In this document: positions 5,540 to 7,839 of the stretch, piece after piece
How positions within the stretch are numbered: the first letter of the stretch is position 1
How the letters are laid out: every line of letters starts with the position of its first letter
NCBI GenBank assembly: GCA_001304425.1
Contig: LJTS01000125.1
Coordinates: 1 to 7,839, forward strand
Reading direction: 5' to 3'
DNA length: 7,839 nucleotides
Source: Betaproteobacteria bacterium SG8_40
Lineage (GTDB): Bacteria > Pseudomonadota > Gammaproteobacteria > Burkholderiales > Eutrophovitaceae
Position numbers and translations under genes: made by a program
The notes under the pieces: generated by a model
What the model saw: the letters and a program-made list of their open reading frames with translations, nothing else
Told to the model about the DNA's origin: nothing
The model's database searches: none

Positions 5540-6709
5540 ATGAACGTTGACGTTGCCATTATCGGCGGCGGTCTGGTGGGAGGCTCTCTTGCGGTCGCGC
5601 TGGCCGATGCCGGTGTCAGCGTGGCGCTGGTGGATGCCAGCAGCGCTGCCGAACCCGCGCAGACCATTGTTTCCGGATTCGATCAGCGCGTGTTCGCGCT
5701 CCGCCCGGCGAGCCGGCAGTTCCTCCATGCCTGTGGAATCTGGCGCCATGTGGACGAAGCCCGGGTCGCGCCGGTCTACCGAATGTTGGTAACCGGTGAT
5801 GACGGAACATCGCGGCTGACGTTCGACGCGTACCGAAGCGGCATCGCTGAACTGGCAGTGATCGCCGAGAACAGCGTGCTGCATTCCGCCGTGCGCAGTG
5901 CGCTCGGCGAGCGTGACCTTGTGACCTGTTTGCCCGGCCGGCGCTGCGAGGGTGTGCGCTGGGAAGGCGAGGCGGTCACCGTGTCGCTGGACAACGGCGC
6001 GGAGATTCAGGCGCAATTGATCGTAGCAGCCGACGGTGCGAATTCCCGCGTGCGCGAGTTGGCCGGGATCGAGGTCAGGCAGTCCGTCTATGGCCACAGC
6101 GCAGTGGTCGCTAACTTCAGGGCTTCGATATCGCACGATGGCACGGCCTGGCAGTGGTTTCGCCCGGACGGCGTGCTGGCCTTGTTGCCATTGCCGGGGC
6201 AGCATGTCTCGATGGTGTGGTCGACGCAGCAGGACCACGCTGATGAGTTGATGTGCCTGGATGCCGGGCAGTTGGCCGCCAGGGTCACGGACGTCTCGAA
6301 CGGCGTGGCCGGCGTGTTGAGCAGCGACGGTGCTGCCGCCATGTTCCCGTTGCGGCTGATGCGCGCGGCAAGCGTCGTCGGGCCCCGGCTTGCTCTGGTA
6401 GGTGACGCTGCGCATAATGTCCACCCGCTTGCGGGGCAGGGTTTGAATCTCGGCCTCGGCGATGCGCAGTCGCTGGCATTGGCGGTTGCACGGCGCGGTC
6501 CCGACGAAGCCGGCAGTTCCGCGGTGCTGGCCCGGTACCGGCGCAGCCGTGCCGAAGAAACCATGGCGATGGCATTTGCCACCGACGGGTTGCACCGCCT
6601 TTTCCAGTCATCGGCGCCGGGCGTTGCCTGGCTGAGAAACACCGGACTCAGGCTTACCGAGCGTTTTGCGCCACTGAAATCCATTCTGGTGAAACATGCG
6701 GCCGGTTAG
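5540..6709 (+). CDS. UbiH/UbiF/COQ6-family FAD-dependent ubiquinone biosynthesis hydroxylase
   Basis: The 389-residue flavoprotein monooxygenase belongs to the family that hydroxylates the ring of ubiquinone precursors. An N-terminal Rossmann motif GGGLVG lies at 9-14 (AIIGGGLVGGS). The FAD/NAD(P)H DG motif AADGANSRVR is at 163-172, and the second FAD motif LVGDAAHNVHPLAGQGLNLG is at 286-305. All key family motifs are intact. Which ring position it modifies cannot be read from sequence. It lies divergent from miaB, as ubiF does in E. coli, and ends with a similar pattern (TGLRLTERFAPLKSILVKHA), so UbiF-like is my preferred guess. UbiH, UbiI or the broader UbiM type remain possible, hence no symbol. 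The frame is open upstream to 5441, but the ATG at 5540 puts the Rossmann motif at its normal distance. dsbC follows after 45 bases on the same strand. Confidence 0.93.
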   Translation: MNVDVAIIGGGLVGGSLAVALADAGVSVALVDASSAAEPAQTIVSGFDQRVFALRPASRQFLHACGIWRHVDEARVAPVYRMLVTGDDGTSRLTFDAYRSGIAELAVIAENSVLHSAVRSALGERDLVTCLPGRRCEGVRWEGEAVTVSLDNGAEIQAQLIVAADGANSRVRELAGIEVRQSVYGHSAVVANFRASISHDGTAWQWFRPDGVLALLPLPGQHVSMVWSTQQDHADELMCLDAGQLAARVTDVSNGVAGVLSSDGAAAMFPLRLMRAASVVGPRLALVGDAAHNVHPLAGQGLNLGLGDAQSLALAVARRGPDEAGSSAVLARYRRSRAEETMAMAFATDGLHRLFQSSAPGVAWLRNTGLRLTERFAPLKSILVKHAAG

Positions 6710-6739
6710 GCGGTCATATGTTTGAATTCAATGTTATCT

Positions 6740-6745
6740 AAGGAA
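6740..6745 (+). promoter_or_regulatory. Ribosome binding site deciding the dsbC start
   Basis: AAGGAA lies 9 bases before the ATG at 6755. It selects this start over the in-frame ATG at 6731 and TTG at 6722, which have no such site and would lengthen the signal peptide with an acidic residue. It sits in an AT-rich island (about 6716-6755) unlike the flanking genes. Confidence 0.6.
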
Positions 6746-6754
6746 TATCTCATC

Positions 6755-7531
6755 ATGCAGCTCCGTTTTCACACGCGTTTCCTTGTTGCCCTGGGCTGCA
6801 TTGCCACGGCTTTTATGGCCTCGGGTCTGTTCATTGGTGGCGCGCGTGCCGAAAGTGGTGAACTGCGCAAAGCGATCGAGGCGAAGTTCCCGAATGCCAA
6901 CGTCCAGTCGATCACCGAAATGCCCGGCCTCGGGCTGTTCGAACTGATCATTGACGGCTCGATTTACTACTCGGACGGAAAATTCAACTACCTCATCGAC
7001 GGCAACGTTATCGAGATCAAGTCCATGAGTAATCTGACCGCCCAGCGCAAGCAGGAGATCGAGGCGGCCGAATTAAAGAAGCTGGCGATGCCGTTTGACG
7101 ATCTGCCGCTCGCCAATGCCTTCAAGAAGGTCTACGGGGACGGTTCGCGGCGCATGGCCTACTTCGCGGATCCGAACTGCGGTTATTGCAAGCGTTTCGA
7201 TATCGAAACGCTGCCCAAGCTGAAGAACGCGACTGTCTACGTCTTCCTGTATCCGATCATCACCGAGCAATCGGTGCCGACGTCCAAGGCCATCTGGTGC
7301 TCGGCTGACCGGGAAAAAGCCTGGGACGACTACGTAGTTCGTAGCGTCAAGCCGAAGGCAACGCCCGATTGCGACAATCCGGTCGACGACATTCTGGCGT
7401 TTGGATACAGCAAACGCATTCGCGGCACGCCGACGCTGTTCTTTTCCGATGGATCCCGGGTCAGTGGTGCCTTGACCCTCGAACAGCTCGAACAGCGCCT
7501 CGAGAAAGCCGAGCAGAGCAAGGGCGGTTGA
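6755..7531 (+). CDS. dsbC: Thiol:disulfide interchange protein DsbC
   Basis: DsbC is a periplasmic, dimeric disulfide isomerase that reshuffles wrong disulfides and is kept reduced by DsbD. The precursor is 258 residues. Residues 1-32 are a signal peptide (RFHTR start, hydrophobic core, A-R-A at 30-32). Residues 33-90 match the DsbC N-terminal dimerisation domain, followed by a charged linker helix (about 94-112) and a thioredoxin fold. The active site is CGYC at 142-145, exactly the DsbC type, in YFADPNCGYCKRF. The cis-proline is in RGTPTLFF (T225-P226). C182 and C206 correspond to the structural disulfide of E. coli DsbC. It probably shares a transcript with the hydroxylase upstream, although its AT-rich leader could hold its own promoter. 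A cysteine at 15 in the signal peptide is not in a proper lipobox. Confidence 0.95.
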   Translation: MQLRFHTRFLVALGCIATAFMASGLFIGGARAESGELRKAIEAKFPNANVQSITEMPGLGLFELIIDGSIYYSDGKFNYLIDGNVIEIKSMSNLTAQRKQEIEAAELKKLAMPFDDLPLANAFKKVYGDGSRRMAYFADPNCGYCKRFDIETLPKLKNATVYVFLYPIITEQSVPTSKAIWCSADREKAWDDYVVRSVKPKATPDCDNPVDDILAFGYSKRIRGTPTLFFSDGSRVSGALTLEQLEQRLEKAEQSKGG

Positions 7532-7600
7532 TGATGCCCGGACGCGCCGCGTCTTCTGTTCGTTGCGGCATGAAACGGTCGACCGGCGGGGGCTGTGTTC

Positions 7601-7839
7601 ATGGAGCGTATCAGGCGTACTGATGCTGGCGGGCTTGCTGCCCTGAAGCGGTTGTTGTTTGCAATCGCGTTATCGGTGCTTGTGCACGTGTGGGCGGTTT
7701 CCTTCGGGCTCGACCGCCTGCGTCACGGTGCGGCGCAGGCGGCGGATTCGAGTATTGCATCGCCGCTGACTGGCGGGCTGGCGGTGTCCCTGCAAAGCAC
7801 TGTTTCAATGCCGGAGGCAACGCCCGGCAATGTGCCGGA
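7601..7839 (+). CDS. N-terminus of a membrane-anchored, TonB-like protein (cut by right edge)
   Basis: An open frame from the ATG at 7601 runs to the end of the window, giving 79 codons. A basic start (MERIRRTD, KR at 16-17) is followed by one hydrophobic segment at about 18-37 and then an extended Ser/Ala/Pro/Gly-rich stretch. This is the layout of a protein anchored in the inner membrane with its bulk in the periplasm. The segment contains SVLVH (S25 and H29), the same S-x3-H spacing as SVCIH in E. coli TonB, which is important there for coupling to ExbB-ExbD. The diagnostic C-terminal domain is outside the window, so TonB is only suggested. A run of G (7588-7592) serves as ribosome binding site 8 bases before the ATG. 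It starts 69 bases after dsbC with no strong terminator between, so co-transcription is likely. A GTG at 7595 is an alternative start. Confidence 0.6.
   Translation, partial: MERIRRTDAGGLAALKRLLFAIALSVLVHVWAVSFGLDRLRHGAAQAADSSIASPLTGGLAVSLQSTVSMPEATPGNVP

Noticed and set aside
5396..6595. A 399-codon open frame on the minus strand
   Set aside because: It is antisense to the hydroxylase and runs into the tRNA gene on its own strand. Its composition is that of a shadow frame and no family is recognisable.
7546..7569. Hairpin between dsbC and the next gene (GCCGC and GCGGC)
   Set aside because: The stem is only 5 bp with a 14-base loop and no T-tract follows, so it is not supported as a terminator.
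7534..7623. A 29-codon frame starting right after the dsbC stop
   Set aside because: It has no ribosome binding site of its own and no recognisable features, and it overlaps the start of the TonB-like gene in another frame.

Overview
The window is typical Pseudomonadota chromosome, most likely Betaproteobacteria. It is GC-rich, densely coded, and holds housekeeping and envelope genes. No phage, transposon, CRISPR or defence gene is visible. The class is inferred from gene order and general sequence character, not from a search.

Left part, minus strand (positions 5433 down to 1). A tRNA with anticodon CAT (called elongator tRNA-Met) comes first. It is followed by a small gene for a predicted exported protein of unknown function, then miaB, phoH (ybeZ), ybeY, corC (ybeX) and lnt, which runs off the left edge. 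Spacing among the protein genes is very tight: an ATGA overlap, then gaps of 11, 46 and 5 bases, then an 11-base overlap. No terminator is visible after the tRNA, so one transcript could cover the tRNA and all six protein genes. The order miaB-ybeZ-ybeY-ybeX-lnt is the one known from E. coli. The products act in tRNA modification (MiaB), RNA and ribosome maturation (PhoH, YbeY, possibly CorC) and lipoprotein acylation (Lnt).

Centre (5434-5539). This short divergent region carries a good sigma70-type promoter for the tRNA on the minus strand, with a nested inverted repeat lying across its -35 box and spacer. It also carries a weaker candidate promoter for the plus-strand gene, placed so that the transcript would start at or next to the ATG.

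Right part, plus strand (5540-7839). A UbiH/UbiF/COQ6-family FAD monooxygenase (ubiquinone ring hydroxylation) is followed by dsbC (periplasmic disulfide isomerase). Last comes the start of an inner-membrane-anchored protein whose membrane segment has the S-x3-H pattern of TonB; it is cut by the right edge. In E. coli, ubiF also lies divergently beside miaB, with tRNA genes including Met tRNAs next to it, so the whole layout looks like an old conserved neighbourhood.

I found no clearly new multi-gene system. The points most worth a second look are the uncharacterised exported protein coupled to miaB, the dyad over the tRNA promoter, the possible leaderless hydroxylase mRNA, and the hairpin abutting the ybeY start codon.
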